From: an uncultured Planctomycetaceae bacterium
GTDB taxonomy: Bacteria; Planctomycetota; Planctomycetia; Pirellulales; UBA1268
Direction: 5' to 3'
DNA length: 6,850 nucleotides
NCBI GenBank assembly: GCA_937926325.1
Contig: CALAZQ010000132.1
Span: 1-6,850, forward strand
Part shown: positions 6,832 through 6,850 of the stretch, in pieces
Layout: every line of letters starts with the position of its first letter
Numbering within the stretch: position 1 is the first letter of the stretch
Notes under the pieces: generated by a model
Database searches by the model: none
The model's input: the letters and a program-made list of their open reading frames with translations, nothing else
Told to the model about the DNA's origin: nothing
Position numbers and translations under genes: made by a program

Positions 6832-6850
6832 GGAAACGCCAAGGGTTTCC
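6832..6850 (+). repeat. Second downstream hairpin, cut by the window edge
   Basis: GGAAAC (6832-6837) pairs with GTTTCC (6845-6850) across a 7-base loop. Two more Gs at 6830-6831 could extend the stem if the sequence beyond the window continues with Cs. It could be a second element of the terminator after rpoZ, or the leader of the next gene. Confidence 0.3.

Noticed and set aside
6806..6850. Open frame starting with ATG at 6806 and running off the window
   Set aside because: It begins inside the post-rpoZ hairpin, has no ribosome binding site, and its 15 codons do not match CoaBC, the gene often found after rpoZ.
1..6850. Mobile elements, CRISPR, tRNA, rRNA, toxin or defence genes
   Set aside because: No repeats of array type, no transposase or integrase motifs and no cloverleaf or rRNA sequence were seen; all long genes are recognised housekeeping families.

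Overview
The window is about two-thirds G+C and densely coding. It looks like chromosomal DNA from a bacterium, most likely of the phylum Planctomycetota. That assignment is an inference from three things: the gene order tpiA-secG-yicC-gmk-rpoZ, the divergent form of the omega subunit, and the sequence style of the PheA and Gmk proteins. No rRNA or other phylogenetic marker is present to prove it.

Layout: a complete dnaK lies on the minus strand (1-1923), with its stop codon at the very edge of the window. A 313-base divergent spacer (1924-2236) follows, with no convincing gene, CIRCE operator or promoter, but with one GC-rich inverted repeat in the dnaK leader. From 2237 onward all genes are on the plus strand: pheA (chorismate mutase/prephenate dehydratase/ACT), tpiA (triosephosphate isomerase), secG (translocase subunit with a long acidic tail), yicC (YicC/YloC endoribonuclease family), gmk (guanylate kinase) and rpoZ (RNA polymerase omega). 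The plus-strand gaps are 93, 105, 15, 114 and 54 bases. Only secG-yicC is tightly coupled; the others could hold internal promoters, though none could be called with confidence. A strong hairpin lies just after rpoZ, and a second one is cut by the window edge. Together they are a plausible end of the transcription unit.

Functionally this is a housekeeping region: protein folding (DnaK), phenylalanine synthesis (PheA), glycolysis (TpiA), protein export (SecG), RNA turnover (YicC), GMP to GDP conversion (Gmk) and transcription (omega). The yicC-gmk-rpoZ trio is a widely conserved bacterial neighbourhood. I saw no mobile element, CRISPR array, tRNA, rRNA or defence system, and no evidence of an undescribed system. 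The points most worth a second look are lineage-type sequence variations: the SecG tail, PheA ACT and active-site-loop substitutions, the Gmk GMP-loop insertion, and hairpins at the start of gmk.
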